From assembly GCF_024704725.1 (NCBI RefSeq), contig NZ_JALIQS010000005.1:1-64000 (forward strand): 64,000 bases of DNA, read 5' to 3'. Position numbers and translations under genes: made by a program. The notes under the pieces were generated by a model. That model was not told where the DNA came from. It searched no databases and saw only the letters and a list, made by a program, of their open reading frames with translations. Source of the stretch: Shinella sp. CPCC 101442 (lineage in GTDB: Bacteria > Pseudomonadota > Alphaproteobacteria > Rhizobiales > Rhizobiaceae). Below are positions 21,091 to 30,632 of the stretch, piece after piece (position 1 is the stretch's first letter; every line of letters starts with the position of its first letter).

Positions 21091-21978
21091 TCACGCCGTC
21101 TGGCGCACCGGTATGACGTCAACCGCCTGGCTTGTCTTGTGTTGGCCGTATCCCTTGAGCACGCCGATGACGGGTGCGACATCCGCATAGTCGCGACCGT
21201 AGGCGACGACGATATGGTCCGTGCCGGCGGGAATGTTGTTGGTCGGATCGAGTTCCATCCATCCGTTCACCCGCCCACACCAGTAGCGCACCCAGGCGTG
21301 CATGGCGTCTGCGCCCTCCAGCCGTTCCTTTCCCGGGGGCGGGATGGTGCGCAGGAAGCCGCTGACATAGCCGGCGGGAATGCCGAGGCTTCTGAGCGCC
21401 ACGATCATCACATGGGAAAAGTCCTGGCAGACGCCGCGCTTCAGCTTGAAGGCCTCGCGCGGGGTCGTGTCGACATTCGTCGCTTTCGGATCGTAGGTGA
21501 AGTCCTTGTGAATGCGCGCGCAGATCGCCGTTGCGACGGCGCGGATCGTCATATCGGGTTTTGCGATCGCGCGGGCGTATTCGGCAATCTCGGAGCAATC
21601 CTTCAGCCGCGGGCTGGGGCCGGTATAGTGGTGCGGCGAGCCGGCATCGAGCGACCAGTAGCCGGCGATATCCTCCGGCAGGTCCGCGACGCGCGGTGAG
21701 AAATCGGCCGCCGGTTCCGGCACGTCGACATGCACGCGCGCCTGCATGCGGATATCCAGCCGGTCATGCGCGCTGCGAAAGAGGATGGCGCTCATCGGAT
21801 TTTCGAAGAAATCGCTGTGATCGACCCGCTCGCCCGGTCCGGGTGTGACCCCGACCGTACCGGCGACAAGCCGCTGGCGCCCGCCGATGGAGAGCGGCAG
21901 CACGCGCACGATGTGCCGCCCGCCGGAGACCGGCGTATCGTAGAGGTAGCTGATAAGAAGGTTGACGTCGTAGAGCAT
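21091..21978 (-). CDS. Transglutaminase-like protein
   Basis: A 295-residue protein with an N-terminal bacterial transglutaminase domain (residues about 1-85) and a transglutaminase core. The catalytic triad appears as RGVCQDFSHV (Cys), DAMHAWVRYW (His) and MELDPTNN (Asp). No signal peptide, so cytoplasmic. It is the last of three same-strand genes after the ATP-grasp/alpha-E protein and the large transglutaminase-DUF2126 protein. That set recurs in bacteria and has been proposed to synthesise or process peptides; here it may act as peptidase or amidase. GGGAGG lies upstream of the ATG. Confidence 0.88.
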   Translation of the reverse strand: MLYDVNLLISYLYDTPVSGGRHIVRVLPLSIGGRQRLVAGTVGVTPGPGERVDHSDFFENPMSAILFRSAHDRLDIRMQARVHVDVPEPAADFSPRVADLPEDIAGYWSLDAGSPHHYTGPSPRLKDCSEIAEYARAIAKPDMTIRAVATAICARIHKDFTYDPKATNVDTTPREAFKLKRGVCQDFSHVMIVALRSLGIPAGYVSGFLRTIPPPGKERLEGADAMHAWVRYWCGRVNGWMELDPTNNIPAGTDHIVVAYGRDYADVAPVIGVLKGYGQHKTSQAVDVIPVRQTA

Positions 21979-22000
21979 GGTTTGCGCGCCTCCCTTTCGC

Positions 22001-24409
22001 TCAGCTCAGATAGGTTTTCGCAAGAATGTCCGAGAGCTTTTCGAGTTCCGCCTCGAAGCGCTTGTAGACCGCATCCGTCATCCCCTCCGGCGTCATCACC
22101 GCCAGCCCCGCGTGAAGGCGCATGGCTTCGCGGTAGAAAGGCGACATCTGGCCGTTGGAATAGGCGTTCGGCAGTTGCTCGACCTCGTTCTTGATCTCGT
22201 TCAGCTGGTAGAGGATCGAGCGCGGGTTGAGGGGGTCTAGCGCAAGCAGGTCGGTGACGGTGAGGCGCGCGGTCGCCACGTTGTAGCGACGGCGGTGGGT
22301 CATCACGCTGTCGCCGATCTCGAGCAGCATGTCGAGCGCGCCGTCGGGCGCGTCCTCGCCGGACATGTGGCCGAGCAGGCGCGTCATGTGCAGGCCGCGT
22401 TCGAGATAGCGGCCGATGGAGAGGAAGCGCCAGCCGGTGAAACGATACATGTTTTCATGCACGAGACCGGCAAAACCCGCGAGCTTGCGCAGGAGCACGG
22501 TCATGGCGCGCGTCGCGTCGTCGCCCGGCTGGATGCTGACATGGAAGCGCCGCGCGGTTTTTGCCAGGTCGTTCAGCGCGAGCCAGCCGTCCGGCGAAAA
22601 TCGATCGCGGATGTTGCTGGCGGAGAAGACGGCGCTGTCGATGCTGCGGATGAGGGTCGACGGCACGGCTTCCGACGTGTCGATGTCGAGCGCTTCGAGA
22701 TAGTCGCTGACATCCTTCAAGAGCGGCTGTTCGGGATTGGCATATTCGGCGTAGCGGCCGTGCCAGGCGCGCAGGATGCGCAGCGCCCCTTCCGCCCGTT
22801 CGATATAGCGGCCGAGCCAGAAGAGGTTGTCGGCCGCGCGGCTCGGCAGGCTGCCGGGCATGTTGCGGGTAAACACCTCCTCCGCCGGCAAAAGCGAGGT
22901 GCGCTCGACAGGCTTCGGGCTGACGATCCAGACGTCGGCGGCCGATCCGCCTTCCTGCATGGCGATGGCCGAGACGTTGTCGCCGGCGCCGATGCGGGCA
23001 AAGCCGCCGGGCATGATCTGCCAGCCATCGCGCGTGCGGGCGGCGAAGACGCGCAGCGACATGGGCCGCGGCACCAGCTTTCCATCGACGAAGGCGGGCG
23101 TTGTGGACAGCGTGACGGCCTCCTGGCCGACGAGCTTGGGACCGTCCGTCGCCAGCCATTCGGCGATCGACTGTTTTGCCGTGTCGCGCAGCGTGGAGCC
23201 CAGCACGGACTGTTCGTTGTCGTCGAAGAAGGGGCGCGTCGAATAGGCGGGTCCGATGACCATGCGCTCGATATTGGCCGCGACGTGCTGGCGCTCCTCC
23301 TTCTGGCCGCACCACCAGGTGGCGATGGAGGGGAGGCGCTGTTCCTCGCCGAGCAATTGCCGACAGATGTTCGGCAGGAAGGCGAGCATGGCGCGTGTTT
23401 CGACGATGCCGGCACCGAGCGCATTGACGAAGGTGACGGAGCCGGAGCGCAGCGCTTCCACCATGCCGGGCGTGCCGATATGGGAGTTCTGGTTCAGTTC
23501 CAGTGGATCGGCGAAGGCCGCGTCCAGGCGGCGCCAGAGCACGCCGACGGGCTTCAGGCCCGCGACCGTGCGCACCATGACCTTGCCGCCCACGACCGTC
23601 AGGTCCTCGCCCTCCAGCAGCATGAAGCCGAGGTAGCGGGCGATGTAGGCATGTTCGAAATAGGTTTCGTTGGCGAGACCCGGTGTGAGAACGGCAATGC
23701 GGTCTTCCGCCGATTTTTCCGCCTGCAGGGTGTCGCGGAAGGCGCCGAAGAAGCCGGCCAGGCGGTGGGCGTGGGTTTCGGCATAGACGTCGGAGAAGGC
23801 ACGCGTCGTCGCAACGCGGTTTTCCAGCGCAAAGCCGGCGCCGGAGGGAGCCTGGGTGCGGTCGGAAAGCACCCACCAGTTGCCATCGGGCCCGCGGCCG
23901 ATCTCGAAGGAGACGAAATGCAGGAAATGCTGGCCGTGCGGATGCACGCCGACGAGAGGACGCAGGAATTCATTGTTGGAAGCGACGAGGGCGGGCGGTA
24001 TCAGGCCGTTCGCGACCAGCTCGTTCTTGCCGTAGATATCGGCGACGACGGCTTCCAGCAGTTCGGCGCGCTGGATGAGGCCGCGTGACAGGTTTTGCCA
24101 TTCGGCTTCGTCGATCAGCACGGGTATGTGGGAAAGCGGCCATGCGCGGTCGCCGTTCGCCTCCTTGCCGTAGGCGCGGTAGAAGACGCCGGCATCGCGC
24201 AGATACCTGTCGGCGCGGGCGAAGCGGCCGGCAAGGTCCGTCTCGTCCATGCGCTCGAGCGCCGAAAGGAAATGCCGCCAGACGGGGCGGACCTTGCCCT
24301 GCGTGTCGACCATCTCGTCGGCCACGTCAGGCAGCGGCGCATAGGCGCGGGGGGACGCTTCCACCATATCGGCTTCGATACGCCCCGCTTCCACACTCGT
24401 GGTCTTCAA
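22001..24409 (-). CDS. Circularly permuted ATP-grasp / alpha-E fusion protein
   Basis: About 802 residues from the TTG at 24407-24409, which has AGGAG 7 bases upstream; an ATG 33 codons earlier lacks a site and is less likely. The first half is a circularly permuted ATP-grasp ligase (HIPVLIDEAEWQNLSRGLIQRAELLEAVVADIYG; VVGGKVMVRTVAGLKPV). From about residue 480 comes an alpha-E (DUF403) helical domain (NLFWLGRYIERAEGALRIL). The fusion is predicted to form amide or peptide bonds using ATP. It lies between two transglutaminase-type genes on the same strand, 22 bases before the downstream one. Confidence 0.85.
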   Translation of the reverse strand: MKTTSVEAGRIEADMVEASPRAYAPLPDVADEMVDTQGKVRPVWRHFLSALERMDETDLAGRFARADRYLRDAGVFYRAYGKEANGDRAWPLSHIPVLIDEAEWQNLSRGLIQRAELLEAVVADIYGKNELVANGLIPPALVASNNEFLRPLVGVHPHGQHFLHFVSFEIGRGPDGNWWVLSDRTQAPSGAGFALENRVATTRAFSDVYAETHAHRLAGFFGAFRDTLQAEKSAEDRIAVLTPGLANETYFEHAYIARYLGFMLLEGEDLTVVGGKVMVRTVAGLKPVGVLWRRLDAAFADPLELNQNSHIGTPGMVEALRSGSVTFVNALGAGIVETRAMLAFLPNICRQLLGEEQRLPSIATWWCGQKEERQHVAANIERMVIGPAYSTRPFFDDNEQSVLGSTLRDTAKQSIAEWLATDGPKLVGQEAVTLSTTPAFVDGKLVPRPMSLRVFAARTRDGWQIMPGGFARIGAGDNVSAIAMQEGGSAADVWIVSPKPVERTSLLPAEEVFTRNMPGSLPSRAADNLFWLGRYIERAEGALRILRAWHGRYAEYANPEQPLLKDVSDYLEALDIDTSEAVPSTLIRSIDSAVFSASNIRDRFSPDGWLALNDLAKTARRFHVSIQPGDDATRAMTVLLRKLAGFAGLVHENMYRFTGWRFLSIGRYLERGLHMTRLLGHMSGEDAPDGALDMLLEIGDSVMTHRRRYNVATARLTVTDLLALDPLNPRSILYQLNEIKNEVEQLPNAYSNGQMSPFYREAMRLHAGLAVMTPEGMTDAVYKRFEAELEKLSDILAKTYLS

Positions 24410-24521
24410 TCCATTTCTCCTGGAGCATTGCCGCAATGCGCGAAAATGCTCCGTTTCCTTGTTTTCGCGCAATTCCGCAGGCAAAACCGCTACGCGCTTT
24501 GCAGGCATTGCTCCCCGAGGG

Positions 24522-27500
24522 CTAGATGCCTGGCGGCCGGCGCAGATCCAGCGTCAGCGGGAAATCCGCCGACGGCGTTTCCGGCCACAATGTGTAACCG
24601 CCCGCTCTGTGCCCCCAGGGCTCGAACCGCGCCAGCCGGCGCGCCTCGGCTTCGTTTCCGTTCACCGGGAAGGTGTCATAGTTGCGTCCGCCCGGATGGG
24701 CAACGTGGTAAATGCAGCCCCCGATCGCTCGCTTCGACCATGTATCATAAATGTCGAAAGTAAGCGGTGTGTTGACGGGCAGCACCGGATGCAGGCCCGA
24801 TGCGGGCTGCCACGCCTTGTAGCGCACGCCCGCGACGGAGACGCCCCCGGTGCCTGTCGACCGAAGCGGCATGGGTCGCCCGTTGCAGGCCACGGTGTAA
24901 CGTTCGGGATTGGCGGTCTCCAGCTTCACCTGAAGCCGTTCGACGGAGGAATCGACATAGCGCACGGTGCCGCCGACCGCACCCTCTTCCCCCATGACGT
25001 GCCACGGCTCGAGCGCCTGGCGTACTTCGAGATTGGCGCCCTCGTATTCGACCTCGCCGCAGAAGGGGAAGCGGAATTCGAGCTGGGCGGAAAACCATTC
25101 GGGCCTGAGGTCGAAGCCGTTGGCCTTGAGGTCGGCGAGCACGTCCAGAAAATCCTGCCAGACATAATGCGGCAGCATGAAACGATCGTGCAGGGTCGTG
25201 CCCCAGCGCACGAAGCCGCCCTGCGCCGGGTTCAGCCAGAAGCGGGCGATCAGCGCGCGGATCAAAAGCTGCTGGGCAAGGCTCATGCGGGCATTCGGCG
25301 GCATTTCGAAGCCGCGGAACTCGACGAGGCCGAGACGGCCGGTCGGCCCGTCAGGTGAAAAGAGCTTGTCGATGCAGATTTCCGAGCGGTGCGTGTTGCC
25401 GGTGACGTCGGTCAGGAGGTTGCGGAAAAGCCGATCGACGAGCCACGGTAGCGGCGGTGCGCCGCCATTGGGTGCTGGCACCTGCGCCATCGCGATTTCC
25501 AGCTCGTAGAGACTATCGTGCCGCGCCTCGTCGAAGCGCGGAGCCTGGCTCGTCGGGCCGATGAACATGCCGGAAAAGAGGTAGGAGAGCGACGGATGGC
25601 GCTGCCAGTGCAGCACGAGGCTCTTCAGTAGATCCGGCCGGCGCAGGAACGGGCTGTTGTTGGGATTGTCGCCGCCGACGACCACATGGTTGCCGCCGCC
25701 CGTGCCGGTATGGCGGCCGTCGATCATGAATTTATCGGCGCCGAGCCGGGTGAGACGGGCTTCCTCGTAGGTCGCGGTGGTGATCGCCACGCAATCCTGC
25801 CAGTTGGCGGCGGGATGGATGTTGACCTCGATGACGCCCGGATCGGGTGCGACCCGCATGACATTGATGCGCTCGTCGTGCGGCGGCGCATAGCCTTCGA
25901 TATGGACCGGCAGGCCGAGATCGGCCGCCGCCTTCTCCGCGGCGGCGATCAGGTCGAGGTAATCCTCGATACGCTCGACCGGCGGCATGAAGACGCACAG
26001 ACGGCCGTCACGCGGTTCGACGCTGAGCGCGGTGCGCACGGCGCCGCGGATATCGCCTGTCGATCCCGCGATATTCTGTTCGTTGCGGTCCTGCTGGGGT
26101 TCGCTCGCCCGCAGCGATACCTGCGCCAGCGTTCTCGCCGGAGCGCTGTAGTCGGGCAGCGGTTCTCGGGGGATCGAGGGGTCGGCCTGGTGAATGTAGG
26201 GATATTGCGAGGGCGGCACATAGGGCAGGGTGCCGAGCGGCATGCGGAAGCCGATCGGCGAATCGCCCGGTATAAGGAAGATCTTGCCACGGCGGGTGCG
26301 CCATCGCTCGCTCACCCAGCGCCGGCCGCCGGCCTTGGCGTTCCAGGCCTGCACCGGCAGAATATAGCCGGTCGCGGTCGTAAGCCCCCGCTCGAACACC
26401 TTGGCGATGCGCGCCCGTTCTTCCGGGCTTTCGAGCTTGGAGTTGGAGGGATCGACATTTTCCGGCAGACTGCCTTCCTTGATGATCCATTCCGCCGGGT
26501 CTTCGAATGCGGGGATGATCATCTCCGGTTCGATATCGAGTTCGGCGGCGATGCCGGCCAGAAGCGCTTCGGCCTGCTTTTCGGTGACATCGGTGTCGGC
26601 GGCCTCGGTGGCGATCAGCGCGGGATTGTGCCAGATCGGCTTGCCGTCCTTGCGCCAGTAGAGCGAGAAGGTCCAGCGCGGCAGGCTCTCGCCGGGATAC
26701 CATTTACCCTGCCCATAGTGCAGGAAGCCGCCGGGGGCGAAGCGCTCGCGCAGGCGCCGGATCAGTTGGTCGGCCTTTTCGCGCTTGGTGGGGCCAACGG
26801 CCTCGGTGTTCCATTCCCCTGCCTCGAAATCGTCGATGGAGACGAAGGTCGGCTCACCCCCCATGGTGAGGCGCACGTCATTGGCCGCAAGAACGGCATC
26901 GACGTCGTGGCCGAGCGCGTTCAGCGCCTCCCAGCTTTCGTCGGAAAAGGGTTTGGTGATGCGCGGATGTTCGGCCACGCGGTTCACCGTCATGGCGAAG
27001 TCGAATTCGGTGTTCGCCTCGCCGAAGTAGCCGCCGCTGATCGGCGCCGCATTGCGGAAATGCGGCGTTGCAGCCAGCGGAATGTGGCTTTCGCCGGTCA
27101 ACAGGCCCGAGGTCGGATCGAGGCCGATCCAGCCGGCGCCGGGCAGATAGACCTCGCACCAGGCGTGCAGGTCGGTGAAGTCGACCTCGGTGCCGGAGGG
27201 GCCGTCCAGCGCCTTCAGGTCCGGCGCGAGCTGGATGAGGTAACCCGAGACGAAGCGGGCGGCGAAGCCGAGATTGCGCAGGATCTGCACGAGCAGCCAG
27301 CTCGAATCGCGACACGAGCCCAGCGCGCTCGTCAATGTCTGTTCCGGCGTCTGCACGCCCGGTTCCATGCGGATGACATAGCCGATCTGCTGCTGGAGGC
27401 GCGCATTGAGGCCGACGACCATGTCGACCGTACGCTGTTGCGGCGTGCGGTCGACCGTTTTCATGAAGGCTTCGAGCGCGGCATCCATCGGTTCGGGCGC

Positions 27501-27854
27501 GCGATAGATCTTCAGGTCTTCGCGAAGGTCTTCCGGATAGTCGAAGGGCCACTGCTCGGCCTCCTCCTCCACGAAGAAGTCGAAGGGATTGTAGACCGTC
27601 ATGTCGGCGACGAGATCGACCTCGATCTTCAGTTCCGTCACCGGATCGGGGAAAACGAACCGGGCGAGATAGTTGCCGTAGGGATCCTGCTGAAGGTTCA
27701 CGAAATGGTTTTCGGGCGAAACCTTCAGCGAATGACTGATAACCTTTGTCTTGGAATGCGCCGCCGGTTTCAACCGGATGATCTGGGGTCCAAGGCGGAC
27801 CGGATTGTCATAGATGTAGTGGGTGAGGTGGTAGATACCGGCCTTGATCGACAT
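24522..27854 (-). CDS. Large transglutaminase-core / DUF2126 protein
   Basis: From ATG 27852-27854 ([16 protein letters not shown]) it is 1110 residues. The N-terminal bacterial transglutaminase domain is at about 1-85. The transglutaminase core at about 150-270 shows Cys in [11 protein letters not shown], His in DLHAWCEVY and Asp in GLDPTSG. The remainder is a DUF2126 region, with motifs such as [11 protein letters not shown] and [17 protein letters not shown]. It heads a unit with the ATP-grasp/alpha-E and second transglutaminase genes. The in-frame extension upstream to 27962 has no sensible content and is excluded. Confidence 0.88.
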   Translation of the reverse strand: MSIKAGIYHLTHYIYDNPVRLGPQIIRLKPAAHSKTKVISHSLKVSPENHFVNLQQDPYGNYLARFVFPDPVTELKIEVDLVADMTVYNPFDFFVEEEAEQWPFDYPEDLREDLKIYRAPEPMDAALEAFMKTVDRTPQQRTVDMVVGLNARLQQQIGYVIRMEPGVQTPEQTLTSALGSCRDSSWLLVQILRNLGFAARFVSGYLIQLAPDLKALDGPSGTEVDFTDLHAWCEVYLPGAGWIGLDPTSGLLTGESHIPLAATPHFRNAAPISGGYFGEANTEFDFAMTVNRVAEHPRITKPFSDESWEALNALGHDVDAVLAANDVRLTMGGEPTFVSIDDFEAGEWNTEAVGPTKREKADQLIRRLRERFAPGGFLHYGQGKWYPGESLPRWTFSLYWRKDGKPIWHNPALIATEAADTDVTEKQAEALLAGIAAELDIEPEMIIPAFEDPAEWIIKEGSLPENVDPSNSKLESPEERARIAKVFERGLTTATGYILPVQAWNAKAGGRRWVSERWRTRRGKIFLIPGDSPIGFRMPLGTLPYVPPSQYPYIHQADPSIPREPLPDYSAPARTLAQVSLRASEPQQDRNEQNIAGSTGDIRGAVRTALSVEPRDGRLCVFMPPVERIEDYLDLIAAAEKAAADLGLPVHIEGYAPPHDERINVMRVAPDPGVIEVNIHPAANWQDCVAITTATYEEARLTRLGADKFMIDGRHTGTGGGNHVVVGGDNPNNSPFLRRPDLLKSLVLHWQRHPSLSYLFSGMFIGPTSQAPRFDEARHDSLYELEIAMAQVPAPNGGAPPLPWLVDRLFRNLLTDVTGNTHRSEICIDKLFSPDGPTGRLGLVEFRGFEMPPNARMSLAQQLLIRALIARFWLNPAQGGFVRWGTTLHDRFMLPHYVWQDFLDVLADLKANGFDLRPEWFSAQLEFRFPFCGEVEYEGANLEVRQALEPWHVMGEEGAVGGTVRYVDSSVERLQVKLETANPERYTVACNGRPMPLRSTGTGGVSVAGVRYKAWQPASGLHPVLPVNTPLTFDIYDTWSKRAIGGCIYHVAHPGGRNYDTFPVNGNEAEARRLARFEPWGHRAGGYTLWPETPSADFPLTLDLRRPPGI

Positions 27855-27990
27855 GCGCGCTCTGTTCCCCTCGGGCGGTCTATGCCGCCATCGAAGGGAG
27901 TTTGTGCAATGCGAAGAGAGATTGCAAGCGGGAATGGCATGGGGCGCCGGCGAACCCGGCACCCCGCTCGTTCGTCGGCCGGCGGCCCTA

Positions 27991-28767
27991 TCAGCGATGC
28001 ATGGCGACCAGCGAGAAATACGCGCCCTGCGGGTCGGCGCAGTTGATGATCCAGGCGCCGCCGGGCACCTCCATCGGCTCCATCATGACCTGGCCGCCGC
28101 CGTCGGTCACGCGCTTGCCCGCCGCGTCCAGCCCCTCGACGACGAAATAGTAGCCCCAGGCCGGCGGCATGGGCGACCCGGGCGGGTTTGTCATCATGCC
28201 ACCGATCGCATTTCCGCCGCGCACGGCAAACGTCTGGTAGGTGCCCATGCCGGCATCCGCCATGTCGACCGCCATGTCCTTCGTCCAACCGAAGGTTTTC
28301 GAATAGAAGGTCCAGGCCTCGTCGAGGTCGCCGGCCATCAGTTCGTGCCAGCCGATGCGGCCGGCCTCCATCATGCCGGGCTCCGGCGGACCTTCATCCT
28401 CGGTGGAAAAGAGCGAGAAGATGGCGCCGTGCGGATCGGCGGCGACAGCGAAGCGGCCGATGCCGGGAATGTCCTGCGGCTGACGATGCACCTTGCCGCC
28501 GTTCTCGGTGATGTCCGCCAGCGTATCCTCGATCGTGTCGGTGAAGATGTAGCCCATCCACATCGGCGGCATCTCGCCGGCCTCGTCGGGCAGCGACATC
28601 AGGCCGGCCACCTGGTTTTCGCCGGAATAGGCGAGCGTGTAATTCATGCCCTCCATGCCGGAATCGCGGGTCGACCAGCCGACGACCGACGCATAGAAGC
28701 GTTCGGCCGCGGCGACGTCCGGTGTCATCAGTTCGTACCAGCAGAACTTGCCATAGTCCTTGTGCAT
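27991..28767 (-). CDS. VOC-family protein with two glyoxalase-like domains
   Basis: A 258-residue protein made of two tandem VOC units (residues 1-125 and 130-258), each with a beta-alpha-beta-beta-beta pattern: [18 protein letters not shown] and [24 protein letters not shown]. The ends [14 protein letters not shown] and [15 protein letters not shown] are typical. Such tandem proteins bind metals or small hydrophobic molecules; the substrate is unknown. The start has GGGAAG 7 bases upstream. It follows the DUF899 gene on the same strand by 55 bases, so they may be co-transcribed. Confidence 0.85.
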   Translation of the reverse strand: MHKDYGKFCWYELMTPDVAAAERFYASVVGWSTRDSGMEGMNYTLAYSGENQVAGLMSLPDEAGEMPPMWMGYIFTDTIEDTLADITENGGKVHRQPQDIPGIGRFAVAADPHGAIFSLFSTEDEGPPEPGMMEAGRIGWHELMAGDLDEAWTFYSKTFGWTKDMAVDMADAGMGTYQTFAVRGGNAIGGMMTNPPGSPMPPAWGYYFVVEGLDAAGKRVTDGGGQVMMEPMEVPGGAWIINCADPQGAYFSLVAMHR

Positions 28768-28822
28768 GTGTTCTTCCCTTCTGTTCTCGTTGGGCTGTGG
28801 TGGGGCCGTTGCCTTTTCGCCG

Positions 28823-29557
28823 TCAGCCGCAGCAGGAATGCGTCTTCGGCGTCTCGGCATATTCGTCCTTGCGCTTGACGAAGCTCAGCGTTCCCGTCTC
28901 GTTGCGGCCTTTTGGCGCCCTGTCCAGGATCATCAAGGTGCCGAGTGCCTCCTCGCCGCCGCGGGCATAGTCGGAATAGGTGTGGTAGACCGTACCGTCT
29001 TCGTCTCTGGAGAAGGCGCTGAGGCCGGGCAACTCGTCATGCGCGTCGGCGGATGGCGTTTCGCGGTAATTGTACATCACCTTGCCGCTCGCCAACTCGT
29101 CCTTGGTGAAGGAGACGTGGTAATCGAAGTTGAAGTCGCTGCCGAAGGCCGACACCCAGGGGAATGTCCAGCCCATGCGCTTCCTGTAGGCCTCGAGCTT
29201 TTCCAGCGGCGCGCGCGAAACTGCGATCATGGTGACGTCGTGGTTGTTGAGATGCGGCAGCATGCCGTCGATGTGATCGGCCATGAAGGAGCAGCCGGGG
29301 CAGCCGGCGTCCCATTCGGGGCCATACATGAAATGGTAGACGATAAGCTGGCTGCGGCCGTCGAACAGCTCGGCGAGCGTCTTACGGCCTTCGGGCGTCT
29401 GGAAAGTATAGATCTTGTCGACCTCGACCCAGGGCAGGGTCAGACGTTCGGCGCGCACCTTGTCGCGCAGCTTCGTTTCCTCCTTCTCCATGGCCAGCAG
29501 CGCCTTGCGGGCTTGCAGCCATTCTTCCCGGGATACGACCTCGTGATTCGGTCTCAT
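28823..29557 (-). CDS. DUF899 thioredoxin-like protein
   Basis: A 244-residue protein of the DUF899 family. Its signature FMYGPEWDAGCPGCSFMADHIDG is a thioredoxin-like active-site region with CPGC at about residues 86-89. VSAFGSDFNFDYHVSF and HTYSDYARG follow. It ends in HSCCG. Family members are presumed redox proteins of unknown substrate. AGGAG lies 8 bases upstream of the chosen ATG. It lies downstream of a divergent MarR regulator and may belong to its stress-type regulon. Confidence 0.85.
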   Translation of the reverse strand: MRPNHEVVSREEWLQARKALLAMEKEETKLRDKVRAERLTLPWVEVDKIYTFQTPEGRKTLAELFDGRSQLIVYHFMYGPEWDAGCPGCSFMADHIDGMLPHLNNHDVTMIAVSRAPLEKLEAYRKRMGWTFPWVSAFGSDFNFDYHVSFTKDELASGKVMYNYRETPSADAHDELPGLSAFSRDEDGTVYHTYSDYARGGEEALGTLMILDRAPKGRNETGTLSFVKRKDEYAETPKTHSCCG

Positions 29558-29638
29558 GCTCGGAACTCCTCTTTCGCGGGCTTTCGACGAATGCGTTGGT
29601 ATCAACATTTTTGGCTCGTGTCAAAGTGCAAGCCGGTC

Positions 29639-30100
29639 TCACCCTTCCGGCACGGACTGTTTCTCAACGGCCTGTAACGCGGCAATGACGGTTTGTGTTG
29701 CCTCCGCGATTTCTTTTGTACCGAGCACATCGCCGAGCGCGTTGGCCCAGACGGCCTGCCGGGCCTTGATCGTATCGAGTGCCGCGGCGCCCCGTTCCGT
29801 CAGCGTCATCAGCTTGGCGCGCTGGTGGGCGGGGTTGTCGGCGTAGAGGATGAGGCCATCCTTCTCGAGCAGGTCGGCGACGCGCTGCACGCCCTGCCGC
29901 GTCATGCCGAGCGCGCGGCCGGCATCGGCGACGGACATCGGCGCGTGGTCCGCGGCGGCGAGCACTTGCCAGCGTGCGCTGGTCTGGCCCGCGGGTTTGG
30001 CGAGTGCATCTCCGGCATTCTGCAAATGCCCGGCAAGGCGCAGCACGGAGATGGCGAAGGCGGCGAAGGCGTCGCCGGCAGGGGTGCGATCAGAACTCAT
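29639..30100 (-). CDS. MarR-family transcriptional regulator
   Basis: A 153-residue winged-helix protein: PMSVADAGRALGMTRQGVQRVADLLEKDGLI is the HTH and recognition helix (about residues 54-84), followed by the wing NPAHQRAKLMTLTERG. MarR proteins act as dimers that release DNA on binding small molecules or on oxidation. No cysteine is seen, so a ligand-driven switch is more likely. It is transcribed away from a GFA gene, with two palindromes between them that are probably its operators, implying autoregulation. Confidence 0.9.
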   Translation of the reverse strand: MSSDRTPAGDAFAAFAISVLRLAGHLQNAGDALAKPAGQTSARWQVLAAADHAPMSVADAGRALGMTRQGVQRVADLLEKDGLILYADNPAHQRAKLMTLTERGAAALDTIKARQAVWANALGDVLGTKEIAEATQTVIAALQAVEKQSVPEG

Positions 30101-30102
30101 AT

Positions 30103-30151
30103 TGACAACATGCTGTCAGTCTGTAAAAGTGCATTTGACAACATCTTGTCA
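30103..30151. promoter_or_regulatory. Paired MarR-type operators between marR and the GFA gene
   Basis: Two related palindromes occur in the 85-base divergent gap: TGACAACATGCTGTCA (30103-30118) and TGACAACATCTTGTCA (30136-30151). Both share TGACAACAT and a TGTCA end. Their centres are 33 bases apart, about three helical turns, so two dimers could bind the same face. Confidence 0.7.
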
Positions 30152-30185
30152 TTTTGCGACCGATAAGGCAAGCGAGGAAAAAGCG

Positions 30186-30590
30186 ATGCTGAAGACCTAC
30201 AAGGGGAGCTGCCACTGCGGAAAGATCCGCTACGAGGCCGATATTGACCTCGCCGCCGGCACGGGCCGTTGCAATTGTTCGATCTGCTCGAAGAAACGGT
30301 ACTGGGGGGCCCAGATCAAGCCTGACGCTTTCCGCCTGCAATGCGATGAAGCGGACCTTGGCGACTACCAGTTCGGCACGATGAGCGGGCATCACCGCTT
30401 CTGCAGGAATTGCGGTGTTGCGCCGTTCGGGCACGGCTACATCGAGGCAATCGGCGGGGACTATGTTTCCATCAACGTCGCCTGCCTCGACACTATCGAG
30501 CAGAGCGAACTGGCGGATTTGCCGATCCAGTATTTCGACGGACGAAACAATGCCTGGTGGAACACGCCGGAGGTGACGAAGCACCTCTGA
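30186..30590 (+). CDS. GFA-family (glutathione-dependent formaldehyde-activating-like) protein
   Basis: A 134-residue zinc protein with the GFA fold: GSCHCGKIRYEA (first Cys pair), RCNCSICSKKRYW (second set) and RFCRNCGV (third). These Cys residues bind two zinc ions in the family prototype, which was proposed to help glutathione capture formaldehyde; most members have unproven roles. GAGGA precedes the ATG. It is divergent from the MarR gene and probably controlled by it. It is one of three GFA paralogues in the window. Confidence 0.88.
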   Translation: MLKTYKGSCHCGKIRYEADIDLAAGTGRCNCSICSKKRYWGAQIKPDAFRLQCDEADLGDYQFGTMSGHHRFCRNCGVAPFGHGYIEAIGGDYVSINVACLDTIEQSELADLPIQYFDGRNNAWWNTPEVTKHL

Positions 30591-30598
30591 AAAGCAAA

Positions 30599-30625
30599 CC
30601 GGGCGCGGAAGAGATCCGCGCCCGG
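30599..30625. terminator. Terminator between converging GFA gene and ilvD
   Basis: A perfect 11-bp stem CCGGGCGCGGA / TCCGCGCCCGG with a 5-base loop. The T runs on either side are short, but it lies between two gene ends only 42 bases apart. Confidence 0.75.
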
Positions 30626-30632
30626 CAAAAGA

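Noticed and set aside
22295..28046. Long plus-strand open frames opposite the ATP-grasp and transglutaminase genes
   Set aside because: They mirror real minus-strand genes frame by frame and show no family features.
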